Shown: in pieces, positions 6,317 through 16,071 of the stretch
How positions within the stretch are numbered: position 1 is the first letter of the stretch
Layout of the letters: each line of letters opens with the position of its first letter
Assembly (NCBI RefSeq): GCF_022761125.1
Contig: NZ_JAKWJR010000004.1
Span: 248,001-312,000, forward strand
Direction of reading: 5' to 3'
DNA from: Nocardioides sp. SR21
GTDB lineage: Bacteria; Actinomycetota; Actinomycetes; Propionibacteriales; Nocardioidaceae
Length of the DNA stretch: 64,000 nucleotides
Notes under the pieces: generated by a model
Databases searched by the model: none
What the model saw: the letters and a program-made list of their open reading frames with translations, nothing else
What the model was told of the DNA's origin: nothing
Made by a program: the position numbers and the translations under genes

Positions 6317-8266
6317 ATGGAGCTGACCGAGAAGCAGCGGGCCAACCTGGCCCTGATCTGCGACACGTTCGCCCCGGGGGACGGCGACCGGATCCCGTCC
6401 GCGAGCGCCCTCGGTGCCGTCGCGGTCGTGGAGGGTCTGGCCGCCCACAACCCCCGCGCCGCGGAGTTCGAGCAGCTCGCCCGGCTCCTCTCGGCCTGGG
6501 ACTCGCGGACGCTCGGCCTGCTGCTCGGCTTCGGCCCGCGCCGCTTCTCGCGGCTCGACCAGGACCAGCGCGAGGCGGCGCTGATCGGGCTCTCGGACTC
6601 CCGGATCTCCCAGAAGCGGGCGCTGTTCCAGGCGCTCAAGGGCGCCGCGACCCTGGCGTACTACATGACGCCTGGACCCACGGCCCGCTCCCCGCTGTGG
6701 GACGCCATCGGCTACCCGGGACCCCTCGGCCCGCTCGCGACCGCGCCCGCACCGGCGCTCCAGCCGGTCACGCCGAGCGGTCCGCTCGAGCTCGACTGCG
6801 ACGTGGTCGTCGTCGGCTCCGGGGCCGGCGGCGGTACGGCGGCCGCGGTGCTCGCCGCGGCCGGCCACGCGGTCGTCGTGCTCGAGAAGGGCCTCTACTA
6901 CGACGACCGCGACTTCGACGGCGGCGAGCTCAGCGGCATGTCCCGGCTCTACGCCCCCGGTCCGTCGGCCACGGTCGAGGGCCAGCTCAGCCTGCTCACC
7001 GCCCAGTGCCTCGGCGGCGGCACGGTCGTGAACTACTCGACCTGCTTCCGCACGCCCGACGACGTGCGGTCGGAGTGGGCGGGCCTCGGAGTGCCGCAGT
7101 TCGCGACCGAGGAGTTCGACCGCTCGCTCGACGCGGTGTGGGACCGGCTGCGCGTCAACGGCGACCACAGCCAGATCTCCTCGCGCGACAGGATCATGGA
7201 GGCCGGGCTCGAGAAGCTCGGCTGGCACGTCGACTCGCTCGACCGCAACGTGGTCGGCTGCGACACCGGTGCCGAGTGCGGCCGGTGCGGACTGGGCTGC
7301 CGGATCGGCGCGAAGCAGTCGGTCACCAAGACCTGGCTCGAGGACGCCGAGCGCAGCGGCGCGCGGCTGGTCACCGGTGTCGACGTACGCACGATCACGC
7401 GCAGCGGCGGGACGGCAGACGGCGTCGAGGGCCGGACGGCGGACGGGCACCCGGTCCGCGTGCGAGCCCGAGCCGTGGTGGTCGCCGGCGGCAGCATCCA
7501 GACCCCGGCCCTGCTACGCCGCTCCGGGCTCGGCAACGCCAACATCGGCAAGCACCTGCGCCTGCACCCGGCCACGGCCGTGTGGGCGGACTTCGACGAG
7601 CAGGTCGTCCCGTGGGAGGGGGCGATGCAGAGCCGGTACTCGCGCGAGCACGCCGACCTCGACGGCTCCGGGTACGGCGTCGTCTACGAGACCGCGGCCG
7701 CGAACCCGGCCCTGGCCGTCGCGTTCATGTCCTGGCGCGGCGCGGCCACGCATCGCGAGCGGATGCTGCGGCTGGCCAACCTCAGCAGCGTCGGCGTGAT
7801 CACGCGCGACCAGGACTCGGGGGAGGTGCGGGTCGGCAAGGACGGCGAGCCGGTCGTCAGCTACCGCCTGTCGGACCGCGACGAGCGGCGGTTGCGGGCC
7901 GGCGTCGCCGGCGCCGCCCGGATCCTCGAGGCCGCCGGCGCGCGCAGCCTGTTCTCCGGCCACCAGGCCGGCGTCACCTGGACCCGCGACCGGGACGGCG
8001 GTGTCGAGGGGTTCATCGAGCGCTGCGACCGCGCCGGGTACGGCCCGGGCCGGTGCGCGATGGCGGCCCTGCACCTCATGGGCTCGGCGCGGATGGGCGG
8101 CGACGCCGCGACCAGCGCGACCGACCCCGACGGCGTCACGTGGGACGACCCGAACGTGGTCGTCGCCGACGCCTCCAGCTTCCCGACCGCCTCGGGCGTG
8201 AACCCGATGGTCTCCATCGAGGCGATCGCCCACATGAACGCGTCGCGCCTCGCCGCGCGGCTCTGA
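6317..8266 (+). CDS. GMC-family FAD-dependent oxidoreductase
   Basis: A 649-aa flavoprotein. An N-terminal segment of about 150 residues precedes the FAD dinucleotide fold (DVVVVGSGAGGGTAAAVLA, from about residue 161). A cysteine-rich stretch (CDTGAECGRCGLGC) lies near residue 317. The C-terminal GMC signature contains the catalytic His region HLMGSARMG and SGVNPMVSIEAIA. N-terminal extension plus cysteine cluster resemble long-chain alcohol oxidases and cholesterol-oxidase-like GMC enzymes, which oxidise alcohols to carbonyls. GGGAGAGGGAG precedes the ATG. First gene of an eight-gene operon with a transporter and acyl-CoA enzymes, so a lipid or terpenoid alcohol is a reasonable substrate guess. 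Confidence 0.88.
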   Translation: MELTEKQRANLALICDTFAPGDGDRIPSASALGAVAVVEGLAAHNPRAAEFEQLARLLSAWDSRTLGLLLGFGPRRFSRLDQDQREAALIGLSDSRISQKRALFQALKGAATLAYYMTPGPTARSPLWDAIGYPGPLGPLATAPAPALQPVTPSGPLELDCDVVVVGSGAGGGTAAAVLAAAGHAVVVLEKGLYYDDRDFDGGELSGMSRLYAPGPSATVEGQLSLLTAQCLGGGTVVNYSTCFRTPDDVRSEWAGLGVPQFATEEFDRSLDAVWDRLRVNGDHSQISSRDRIMEAGLEKLGWHVDSLDRNVVGCDTGAECGRCGLGCRIGAKQSVTKTWLEDAERSGARLVTGVDVRTITRSGGTADGVEGRTADGHPVRVRARAVVVAGGSIQTPALLRRSGLGNANIGKHLRLHPATAVWADFDEQVVPWEGAMQSRYSREHADLDGSGYGVVYETAAANPALAVAFMSWRGAATHRERMLRLANLSSVGVITRDQDSGEVRVGKDGEPVVSYRLSDRDERRLRAGVAGAARILEAAGARSLFSGHQAGVTWTRDRDGGVEGFIERCDRAGYGPGRCAMAALHLMGSARMGGDAATSATDPDGVTWDDPNVVVADASSFPTASGVNPMVSIEAIAHMNASRLAARL

Positions 8267-8310
8267 TCCACCCACCACTGCGCTCGGGCGCCCATCGAAG
8301 AGAGGTATCC

Positions 8311-9585
8311 ATGCGAACCAGGCACTCCCTGTGGCGCTCCGTCGTCGTGTCGTCGGCGGTGGCGCTCGCCCTCGCCGGCTGTGCGTCGGACAGCGGCGGC
8401 GGCAGCGGCAGCGACGACGAGACCGACGCGGCGGCTCCGTCGACGACGGCGGCCGCCGAGCTGACCGGTACGCCGGTCAAGGTCGGCTTCCTCAACCCCT
8501 CGGGCGGCCCCGTCCCGCAGCCCGGCGCCGACACCGGCGCCACCGCCGCGGTCGACTACGTCAACGGACAGGGCGGCATCGGCGGCCGTCCGCTGGAGCT
8601 CGTCTCCTGCGACACCGACACGACGCCGGAGTCGGCCACCTCGTGCGCGAACACGTTCGTCGAGGAGGGTGTCGTCGCGGTGATGGACGGCTTCAACCTC
8701 TCGTCGAGCGCCACCCTGCCGGTGCTGAGCTCGGCGAAGATCCCGCTGGTCGGCATGATCCCGTTCGACTCCGTGACCGGCTCGGCGGCCGAGGACCGCG
8801 TGTACTTCGCGGCCCCGCAGGCGTCGTTCCTCGTCGGCGCCATGCAGGCCTTCAAACAGGCCGGCAAGGACTCGGTCGTGCTGGCGCTGGTCGACACCCC
8901 GTCGTCGCACCAGACCATCGACACCCTGCTGCCCGCGCTCGCCGGCGCCCTCGAGATGGACGCGTCCGGTGTCTACTTCTCGCCGACCAACCCGAACTTC
9001 ACCGCGCTCGCGGCGACGATCGCCAAGGACGACCCCGACGTCGGCGGCCTGATGGCCTCGCCGAACGAGGCGGCCTGCACCGCGCTGGTCCAGGCGCTGC
9101 GCCAGCAGCAGTACGACGGCACGATCTTCACCGCGGCCTGCACCGACTACATCGAGGCGGCCCCCGCGGACGCGGCCGGCGGCGCGCTCTACTCGTCGAC
9201 CTGGCTCCCGGACGCGATGGACTACGCGCCGGACGACGTCAAGGCCGACCTCGAGATCGCCCAGCAGGCGATCGAGGGTGTCGACGGCGGCACCGGCGGC
9301 TTCTACGCGTACGCCGAGTTCGCCCAGTTCGTGACGTTCGCGAACGCGCTCGAGGGTGTCGAGGGTGACCTCACCGGCGCGACCGTGCTGTCGACGCTCA
9401 AGGGGCTCGAGAGCTTCCCGAGCTTCCTCGGCCCGGACATCACGTGCGGCAGCAAGACGTCGCCCAACTGCACGACGGAGATGCTGCTCTTCGACGTCCA
9501 GGAGGACGGCACCATCAAGCCCGCGGGTGACGGCTTCCTGACGCCGGTGCCCGAGATCCTGGCCCAGATCCCCGGCGCGACCTGA
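8311..9585 (+). CDS. Branched-chain-type ABC transporter substrate-binding lipoprotein
   Basis: The 424-aa precursor has a basic N-terminus, a hydrophobic stretch and lipobox LAGC (Cys about residue 24), followed by a Gly/Ser/Asp linker. The mature part (TPVKVGFLNPSGGPVPQPGAD onward) is a type I periplasmic-binding fold of the LivJ/leucine-binding family. These receptors also bind aromatic acids, amides and sterol-like or lipid-like ligands, so leucine should not be assumed. It precedes the permease by 1 nt. The acyl-CoA genes downstream suggest a carboxylate or alcohol ligand. Confidence 0.9.
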   Translation: MRTRHSLWRSVVVSSAVALALAGCASDSGGGSGSDDETDAAAPSTTAAAELTGTPVKVGFLNPSGGPVPQPGADTGATAAVDYVNGQGGIGGRPLELVSCDTDTTPESATSCANTFVEEGVVAVMDGFNLSSSATLPVLSSAKIPLVGMIPFDSVTGSAAEDRVYFAAPQASFLVGAMQAFKQAGKDSVVLALVDTPSSHQTIDTLLPALAGALEMDASGVYFSPTNPNFTALAATIAKDDPDVGGLMASPNEAACTALVQALRQQQYDGTIFTAACTDYIEAAPADAAGGALYSSTWLPDAMDYAPDDVKADLEIAQQAIEGVDGGTGGFYAYAEFAQFVTFANALEGVEGDLTGATVLSTLKGLESFPSFLGPDITCGSKTSPNCTTEMLLFDVQEDGTIKPAGDGFLTPVPEILAQIPGAT

Positions 9586-9586
9586 C

Positions 9587-11539
9587 GTGGATCAGCTGGT
9601 CCTGTTCGTCAGTCTCGGCTTCACGGTGGGAGCCGTGTATGCCGTGATCGGCTCGTCCCTGGTCGCGATCCACAGTGCGACCGGCGTCCTCAACTTCGCG
9701 CAGGGCTCGGTCGCCCTGTGGGGAGTCTGGGTCGCCGCCGAGCTCGGCACGACCGGCACCCTGGTCCTGCCCGTCGGTGAGCTCCAGCTCACCGACGGGC
9801 CGGCCACGATCCCGGTCACGGTGGCTCTCGGCGTCATCAGCTCGACCGTGCTCGCGCTGCTCCTGCACCTGCTGGTGCTCCGGCCGTTGCGGGCAGCGCC
9901 CGCACTGTCCCAGGTGGCCGCGTCCGTCGGCGTGATGCTGCTGGTCGCGAGCCTCGTGCCGCTGCGCTTCGACGTCACCACCACGGTGGCCCGCCCGATC
10001 CTGGCCGACTCGTCGGTGACGATCCTCGGTGCCGAGGTCGCGGTGGCGAACCTGGTGATGCTCGGCCTCGCGGTCGGCGTCGCGCTGCTGCTGGCCGGCT
10101 ACCTGCGCTTCACCCGCTGGGGTACGGCGACCCGGGCCAGCGCCGAGGACGAGGTCGCCGTGCTGCTCACCGGCTACTCGCCGGACCGGCTGGCCGCCGT
10201 CGTCTGGCTGGTCACCGGAGCGGCGACCGGCCTGATCGCCGTCGTGGGGTCGCCCTCCATCGGGCTCGACCCGTTGGCGTACACGTTCTACGTCCTGCCC
10301 GGCCTGGCCGCGGCGCTGGTCGCCCGGCTGCGGTCCGTGCTCGTCGCGTGCGCCGCCGGCCTGGCGATCGGCTCGTTCCAGTCCGTGCTCCTGCTGCTGA
10401 GCACGTACGACTTCTGGCCGGTGTGGGCGCAGGCCGGCTTCGGAGACACGGTGCCGTTCCTGGTCGTCGTGGTCGCGCTGTTCGTCAACGGCAAGAGCCT
10501 GCCCGAGCGCGGCGGTGTCGTGAGCGGCCGGATGCCCGCGGTGCACCCACCCACGATGCGCGCCCTCCCGGCCCTCCTGACCCTGGCCGGCGTACTCGCC
10601 GCGATCCTGCTGACCGAGGGCAGCTGGCGCTTCGGCGTCGTCACCTCGGTGATCATGGCGCTGATCGCGCTCTCGCTGGTGGTGCTGACCGGCTACCTCG
10701 GCCAGATCTCGCTGGCCGCGATGGCGTTCGCCGGCACCGGCGGCTTCCTCCTCTCGCGCGTGACGACGGAGTGGGGGATCCCGTTCCCGCTCTCGCTCCT
10801 GGTGCCGGCGCTGGGCGCGACGGTCCTCGGCGTCGTGGTCGGCATCCCCGCGCTGCGGATCCGCGGCGCCCACCTCGCGGTGGTGACGCTCGCCGGCGCG
10901 CTCGCGATCCAGAACTTCGTGTTCGGCAACCCCGCGCTCACGCCGTACGAAGGGAACCTCATCGCGGACCCGACGCTCGGCGGTCTCGACCTCGGCGTGC
11001 GCGAGGGCACGAACCTCACGACGATCCGGTTCGCGTTCATGGTGGTCGTCGTGGTCGGCGCGTTGACCTGGCTGACCGCGCGGCTGTTGAGCGGCCGCAC
11101 CGGCCGCGCGTTCCTCGCCGTACGCTCCAACGAGCGCGCCGCCGCGGCGGCCGGCATCAACGTCGCCGCGACCAAGCTGCTCGGCTTCGGCATCTCCGCG
11201 TTCCTGGCCGGAGTCGGCGGCTGCCTGATCGGCTACAGCCGCGGCCAGCTCTCGGTCGAGTCGTTCAGCATCCTCGTCGGGCTGGCGCTGCTCTGCACGG
11301 TGTACGTCGCCGGCATCACCAGCCTCACCGGCGCGCTGCTGGCCGGGCTGCTGGCCCCGCTCGGCGTCGCCGAGACGTTCCTCGAGTCGAGCCTGGGGCT
11401 GGGGGAGTACTACAACCTCATCGCCGCGCTCGCCCTCGTCGTCACCGCGGTCCTCAACCCGGTCGGCATCACCGGCAGCGTCCGCGCCGCGATCACCCAC
11501 GCCCGCAGCAGGAGGCAGCAGCATGTCCTCGCAGCCTGA
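9587..11539 (+). CDS. Fused LivH-LivM branched-chain-type ABC permease
   Basis: The 650-aa membrane protein joins two permeases. A LivH-like half (about residues 1-300) starts with LGFTVGAVYAVIGSSLVAIH and the GVLNFAQGSV motif; a LivM-like half (about 320-640) includes LTGYLGQISLAAMAFAGTG and the AxxGAHLAVVTLA region (GIPALRIRGAHLAVVTLAG). Each half carries several transmembrane segments. GTG start 1 nt after the binding-protein stop. The fusion fixes a 1:1 permease heterodimer. Its end overlaps the next gene by 17 nt. Confidence 0.92.
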   Translation: MDQLVLFVSLGFTVGAVYAVIGSSLVAIHSATGVLNFAQGSVALWGVWVAAELGTTGTLVLPVGELQLTDGPATIPVTVALGVISSTVLALLLHLLVLRPLRAAPALSQVAASVGVMLLVASLVPLRFDVTTTVARPILADSSVTILGAEVAVANLVMLGLAVGVALLLAGYLRFTRWGTATRASAEDEVAVLLTGYSPDRLAAVVWLVTGAATGLIAVVGSPSIGLDPLAYTFYVLPGLAAALVARLRSVLVACAAGLAIGSFQSVLLLLSTYDFWPVWAQAGFGDTVPFLVVVVALFVNGKSLPERGGVVSGRMPAVHPPTMRALPALLTLAGVLAAILLTEGSWRFGVVTSVIMALIALSLVVLTGYLGQISLAAMAFAGTGGFLLSRVTTEWGIPFPLSLLVPALGATVLGVVVGIPALRIRGAHLAVVTLAGALAIQNFVFGNPALTPYEGNLIADPTLGGLDLGVREGTNLTTIRFAFMVVVVVGALTWLTARLLSGRTGRAFLAVRSNERAAAAAGINVAATKLLGFGISAFLAGVGGCLIGYSRGQLSVESFSILVGLALLCTVYVAGITSLTGALLAGLLAPLGVAETFLESSLGLGEYYNLIAALALVVTAVLNPVGITGSVRAAITHARSRRQQHVLAA

Positions 11540-12281
11540 ACCCGTCCTCCGCACCCGCGGCCTCACGGTCCGCTACGGCGGGGTCACCGCCAACGACGCG
11601 GTCGACCTCGAGGTCCACCGCGGCCAGGTGGTCGGGCTGATCGGACCCAACGGCGCCGGCAAGACGACGTACGTCGACGCCGTCACCGGGTTCGCCCGCT
11701 CCACCGGTGAGGTCTGGCTCGCCGGCCGGCGCATCGACCGGCTGCCCGCGCACCGGCGCCGCCGGGCCGGACTGGCCCGCACCTGGCAGGCCGGCGAGCT
11801 CTTCGACGACCTCAGCGTCGCGGAGAACCTCGCGGTGGTCGCCCAGGGAGGTGGGCTGCGCGGCCTGGCCGCGGACGTGTTCCGGCGCCGGGCCGACCGG
11901 TCGCCGCGGGATCCGGTGCTCGACGACCTCGAGCTGACCGACGAGGCCGCCCGCCGCCCGGACGCGCTCAGCCTGGGCCGGCAGAAGCTCGTCGGTGTCG
12001 CCCGCGCCCTCGCCGGCGAGAGCCACGTGCTGCTGCTCGACGAGCCCGCCGCCGGGCTCGACACCCACGAGAGCCTGGCGTTCGGCGAGGAGGTCCGGCG
12101 GATGGCCGGCCGCGGCTCGGGGGTCCTGCTCATCGACCACGACATGAACCTCGTGCTCGGCACGTGCGACCTCATCTACGTGCTGGACTTCGGCCAGGTC
12201 ATCGCCTGCGGCACCCCGGACGAGGTGCGCCACGACCCGGCGGTCGTGGCGGCCTACCTCGGCGCGGAGGTGGCACCGTGA
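11523..12281 (+). CDS. ABC transporter ATP-binding protein (LivG-type)
   Basis: The 252-aa ATPase has Walker A GPNGAGKTT (about residues 43-51), Walker B VLLLDEPAAGLD, the switch HDMNLVLGTCD and an ABC signature region LSLGRQKLVGVARAL in which the canonical LSGGQ is replaced by LSLGR. The closing YVLDFGQVIACG and PDEVRHDPAVVAAYLG segments are typical of LivG. It overlaps both neighbours (17 nt upstream, GTGA downstream), indicating translational coupling within the importer operon. Confidence 0.92.
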   Translation: MSSQPEPVLRTRGLTVRYGGVTANDAVDLEVHRGQVVGLIGPNGAGKTTYVDAVTGFARSTGEVWLAGRRIDRLPAHRRRRAGLARTWQAGELFDDLSVAENLAVVAQGGGLRGLAADVFRRRADRSPRDPVLDDLELTDEAARRPDALSLGRQKLVGVARALAGESHVLLLDEPAAGLDTHESLAFGEEVRRMAGRGSGVLLIDHDMNLVLGTCDLIYVLDFGQVIACGTPDEVRHDPAVVAAYLGAEVAP

Positions 12282-12988
12282 CCGTGCTGGAGATGCGCGG
12301 CGTGACCGCCGGCTACGGATCCGCGGCGGCGGTCCGAGACCTCGACCTCACCGTCGCCGCGGGCGAGGTGGTCGCGCTGCTCGGCCCCAACGGTGCGGGC
12401 AAGACCACCACCCTCAAGACCGCGATCGGCCTGATCCGGCCGCGCGCCGGCGAGGTGCGCGCGCTCGGGCGCGTCGTCGACCGCCGCGTCGACCGGACCA
12501 CGCGCCACGGCGTCGTCCTCGTGCCGGACACGCGAGCGATCTTCTCCGGGCTCTCGGTGCGCGACAACCTGCGGCTCGCCGCACGCCGCGGTGGTCCGCG
12601 GTGGGACTCCGCGCTGGAGCGCCTGCCCCGACTGGCACCGCTGGTCGACCGGCGGGTCGGGCTGCTGTCGGGCGGCGAGCAGCAGATGCTCGCGCTCGCG
12701 AAGGCCCTGCTCTGCCGGCCGAAGGTGCTGCTCGTCGACGAGCTGAGCCTCGGGCTCGCCCCGGTCGCGGTCAAGGAGCTGCTGCCGGTCGTCCGTGGCC
12801 TGGCCGACGACCTCGGCGTCGGCGTGCTCCTCGTCGAGCAGCACGTCGACCTGGCCCTCGGGGTCTCCGACCGCGGCGTGGTGCTGCACCACGGGCGCAC
12901 CGCGCTGGAGGCGTCCGCCGCCGAGCTGCTCGCCGACCGCGACGCCGTGCACCGCGCCTACTTCGGCGCCGACGAGAGGAACGACTGA
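12278..12988 (+). CDS. ABC transporter ATP-binding protein (LivF-type)
   Basis: A 236-aa ATPase with Walker A GPNGAGKTTTLK, signature LSGGEQQMLALAKAL, Walker B VLLVDELSLGLAP and the LVEQHVDLAL motif typical of LivF. GTG start in a GTGA overlap with the LivG-type gene; its TGA overlaps the ATG of the acyl-CoA dehydrogenase by 1 nt (TGATG). It pairs with the preceding ATPase to drive the LivHM-type permease. Confidence 0.93.
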   Translation: MTVLEMRGVTAGYGSAAAVRDLDLTVAAGEVVALLGPNGAGKTTTLKTAIGLIRPRAGEVRALGRVVDRRVDRTTRHGVVLVPDTRAIFSGLSVRDNLRLAARRGGPRWDSALERLPRLAPLVDRRVGLLSGGEQQMLALAKALLCRPKVLLVDELSLGLAPVAVKELLPVVRGLADDLGVGVLLVEQHVDLALGVSDRGVVLHHGRTALEASAAELLADRDAVHRAYFGADERND

Positions 12989-14178
12989 TGGACTTCGACC
13001 TGCCCGACACCGCACTCGCGGTGCGTGAGGGGGTCGCCGCCGTCGCAGCGAAGTACGACCACGCGTACTGGTCGCGCTGCGAGGACGAGCACCGGTTCCC
13101 CGCGGAGGCCTGGCGCGACCTGGCCGACGGCGGCTGGGTCGGGCTCTGCGTCCCGGAGGAGTACAGCGGCGGGGGAGCCGGCATGCTCGAGCTGGCCGTC
13201 GCGTGCGAGACCCTTGCCGCGTCCGGCGGCACCGCGGGCACGTTCCTCTACATCCTCACGCCCGGATTCGGCGCGATGACCCTGGCCCGGCACGGCACCG
13301 AGGAGCAGCGGCGCCGGATCCTTCCGGGCGTCGCGACCGGCGAGACCCAGTTCTGCATGGCGCTCACGGAGCCGGACGCCGGCTCCAACGCGATCGAGAT
13401 CGCCACGACCGCGCGCGTCGACGGCGACGAGCTGGTGCTGCGCGGTCAGAAGGTCTGGATCTCCGGTGTCGAGAACGCCGCGTGGATGCTCGTGATCGCC
13501 CGGTCCACGCAGGCGGCCGAGGCCAAGGAGCGGCTCGGCTCGCGGACCGCGGGCTTCACGATCGCGCTGGTCGACGTACCGGCCGCCCTCGCGGCCGGGA
13601 CGCTGAGCTACACGCCGATCCCCAAGCTGGGCGGCAACATCGTCACCTCGAGCCAGGTGTTCCTCGACGACGTGCGCGTCCCGCTGTCGAACGTCGTGGG
13701 TGAGGTCGACGAGGGCTTCGCCGTGCTGTGGGACGTGCTCAACCCCGAGCGGATCCTCGCCGCCGCTGGTGGGGTCGGCGGCGCCGAGGCCGCGCTGCGA
13801 CTGGCGGTCGACTACGCGACCGAGCGGGAGGTGTTCGGCCGGCCGATCGGCGCCAACCAGGGCATCGCGTTCCCGCTCGCGCAGCTCAAGGCGAAGGTCG
13901 AGCTCGCCCGGCTGATGACCTACAAGGCGGCCTGGCTGTTCGACCAGGGCCGCCCGTGCGGCAACGAGACCAGCGTCGCGAAGCTGACCGCCGCACAGGT
14001 CGCCTGGGAGGCGGCCGACCGCGCGTTCCAGACGTTCGGCGGGATGGCGTACTCCAAGGAGTACCCCGTCGAGCGGCTGTTCCGTGACAGCCGGATCGGG
14101 AAGAACATCCCGGTCTCCGAGGAGCTCGTCCTCGCCCACATCGGCACCCAGATGCTGGGTCTGCCGCGCAGCTACTGA
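12988..14178 (+). CDS. Acyl-CoA dehydrogenase
   Basis: The 396-aa protein has the acyl-CoA dehydrogenase layout: an N-terminal helical domain, a middle beta domain with CMALTEPDAGSNA, and a C-terminal four-helix part with TFGGMAYSKEYPVERLFRD, where short- and medium-chain types carry their terminal signature. It would use FAD to form a 2,3-double bond in an acyl-CoA. Translationally coupled (TGATG) to the transporter ATPase, so import and oxidation are under shared control. Confidence 0.92.
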   Translation: MDFDLPDTALAVREGVAAVAAKYDHAYWSRCEDEHRFPAEAWRDLADGGWVGLCVPEEYSGGGAGMLELAVACETLAASGGTAGTFLYILTPGFGAMTLARHGTEEQRRRILPGVATGETQFCMALTEPDAGSNAIEIATTARVDGDELVLRGQKVWISGVENAAWMLVIARSTQAAEAKERLGSRTAGFTIALVDVPAALAAGTLSYTPIPKLGGNIVTSSQVFLDDVRVPLSNVVGEVDEGFAVLWDVLNPERILAAAGGVGGAEAALRLAVDYATEREVFGRPIGANQGIAFPLAQLKAKVELARLMTYKAAWLFDQGRPCGNETSVAKLTAAQVAWEAADRAFQTFGGMAYSKEYPVERLFRDSRIGKNIPVSEELVLAHIGTQMLGLPRSY

Positions 14179-14202
14179 GCCCCGAAGATCAAGGAGAGAG
14201 CC

Positions 14203-16071
14203 ATGACCGACGTCCTGACCGAGCGCGCCGAGATCGAGCACCGGATCGACGGACTCACGCTGCCCATCACGCTGGCGCGGGTGGTCGCCGAGCGTGGCGA
14301 CGGGCCGGCGTACTCCGACAAGGTCGGCATCGACGGGACCGGCTGGCGCACCGTCAGCTGGCGGGAGTACGACGGGCTCGTGCACGACGTGGCGGCCGCG
14401 CTGCTCGAGCGCGGGGTCGGCCGCGGCGACACGCTCGCGATCATGGCATCGAGCCGGATCGAGCACGTCGTGGTCGACATGGCCGCCGTGCACGCGGGCG
14501 CGACGCCGATGTCGATCTACGCGACGCTCTCGCCCGAGCAGGTGGCGTACGTCGCCGGCCACTCCGAGCCGACCGTCGTCGTGCTCGAGGGAGCCGACCA
14601 GCTCGCGCGGTGGCGGCCGGCGCTGGACGCGTCGGCGAGCGTGCACACCGTGGTGCTGCTCGACGAGTCGGCGGTGCCGGCAGGGGACAGGTACGTCTCC
14701 TGGTCCGCGCTGGTCGAGCTCGGCCGCGCCGCCGACCGGAGCCGGCTGCTGGAGACCGTCGTCGCCGTACGCCCCGACGACCCGGTGACGATCCTCTACA
14801 CCTCGGGCACCACCGGGAACCCCAAGGGCGTGGTGCTCACGCACCGCAACGTGCTGTTCGAGGCGCACTCCTCGCTGCGCACCGCCGCGCCCGAGGGCGA
14901 CCTGGTGTGGATCTCCTACCTCCCGCTCGCGCACATCGCCGAGCGGCTGCTGGGGATGTACATCCCCCAGGTCATGGGCGGTCACGCCCACCTGGTCGCC
15001 GACCCGTCCCAGCTCGTCGGCGCGCTCGCCGAGGTGCACCCGACGCGGTTCTTCGGCGTCCCGCGGGTCTGGGAGAAGATCCAGATGGGACTCGGTGCCC
15101 GACTGGCCGCCGAGCCGGACGAGGCCAGGCGGGCCGCGGTCGCGGCCGCCATGGCCGTCGGGCTCGAGTACGTCGAGGCGCAGGAGTTCGGCCGCCAGCC
15201 GTCCGCGGAGCTCGCCGAGCGGTTCGCCGCCGCGGACGCGCAGGTCCTGATGCCGATGCGCGCCCTCCTCGGCCTCGACCGGGTCGAGTGGGCGACGTCC
15301 GCCGCCGCCCCGATGCCGCTCGAGACGGCGCGCTTCTTCGCGGGCCTCGGGATGCGCATCTACGACGTGTACGGCATGACCGAGACCACCGCGGCCGTCA
15401 CCGCGGGCGGGCCGGCGCAGTTCCGGCTGGGGACGGTCGGCAGACCGCTGGCAGGCATCGAGGTGCGGCTCGCCCCGGACGGCGAGATCCTCGCCCGCGG
15501 CCCGGTCACCACGCCCGGCTACTTCCGGCAGGAGGACGCGACCGCGGCGCTCATCGACGCCGACGGCTGGGTGCACACGGGTGACATCGGCGAGCTCGAC
15601 GAGGACGGTTTCCTCAGGGTCGTGGACCGCAAGAAGGAAATGATCATCACGTCCTCGGGCAAGAACATCGCGCCCTCCAACGTCGAGAACCTCCTCAAGG
15701 AGTCGCCGGTCATCGGCCACGCGCTGGTCTTCGGCGACGCGCGGCCGTACTGCGTCGCCGTCCTCACCCTCGACGGCGAGGTCGCGCCGCTCGTCGCGCA
15801 GCGCCTCGGCATCGAGGCCGGCTCGCTGGCCGAGCTCGCCCAGCACCCCGCGATCCTCGCCATGGCGCAGGACGCCGTGGACAAGGCGAACGCCCGGCTG
15901 TCGCGGCCCGAGCAGGTGAAGGCGTTCGAGCTGCTGCCGGTCGAGTGGAGCGCCGAGTCCGAGGAGCTCACGCCTACGCTCAAGCTGAAGCGGCGCGTCG
16001 TGCACCAGAAGTACGCCGACGTGCTCGACCGTCTCTACGCCTACCCGTCCCGTGAGGAGGAAGGTGCCTGA
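14203..16071 (+). CDS. AMP-forming acyl-CoA synthetase (long-chain type)
   Basis: The 622-aa ANL-superfamily enzyme shows the AMP-binding loop ILYTSGTTGNPKGV (about residue 197), YGMTETT, and the hinge/C-terminal region WVHTGDIGELDEDGFLRVVDRKK with catalytic-lysine context KLKRRVV near the end. Length and FADD-like sequence (PLAHIAERL, DARPYCVAVLTLD) match long-chain fatty acid ligases. It activates the imported or oxidised acid to its CoA thioester. AAGGAGAGAG precedes the ATG; the stop overlaps the next ATG (TGATG). Confidence 0.93.
   Translation: MTDVLTERAEIEHRIDGLTLPITLARVVAERGDGPAYSDKVGIDGTGWRTVSWREYDGLVHDVAAALLERGVGRGDTLAIMASSRIEHVVVDMAAVHAGATPMSIYATLSPEQVAYVAGHSEPTVVVLEGADQLARWRPALDASASVHTVVLLDESAVPAGDRYVSWSALVELGRAADRSRLLETVVAVRPDDPVTILYTSGTTGNPKGVVLTHRNVLFEAHSSLRTAAPEGDLVWISYLPLAHIAERLLGMYIPQVMGGHAHLVADPSQLVGALAEVHPTRFFGVPRVWEKIQMGLGARLAAEPDEARRAAVAAAMAVGLEYVEAQEFGRQPSAELAERFAAADAQVLMPMRALLGLDRVEWATSAAAPMPLETARFFAGLGMRIYDVYGMTETTAAVTAGGPAQFRLGTVGRPLAGIEVRLAPDGEILARGPVTTPGYFRQEDATAALIDADGWVHTGDIGELDEDGFLRVVDRKKEMIITSSGKNIAPSNVENLLKESPVIGHALVFGDARPYCVAVLTLDGEVAPLVAQRLGIEAGSLAELAQHPAILAMAQDAVDKANARLSRPEQVKAFELLPVEWSAESEELTPTLKLKRRVVHQKYADVLDRLYAYPSREEEGA

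Noticed and set aside
6238..9585. A single 1115-codon plus-strand frame that would join the GMC region to the binding lipoprotein
   Set aside because: The first two-thirds read as a biased shadow of the GMC gene. The lipoprotein signal peptide and lipobox begin at 8311, which is the real start.
9515..11566. A 683-codon open frame on the minus strand
   Set aside because: It lies antisense to the LivHM fusion and reads as low-complexity Arg/Glu/Asp/Gly sequence, the usual result of very high GC at third codon positions. The plus strand encodes clear permease motifs.
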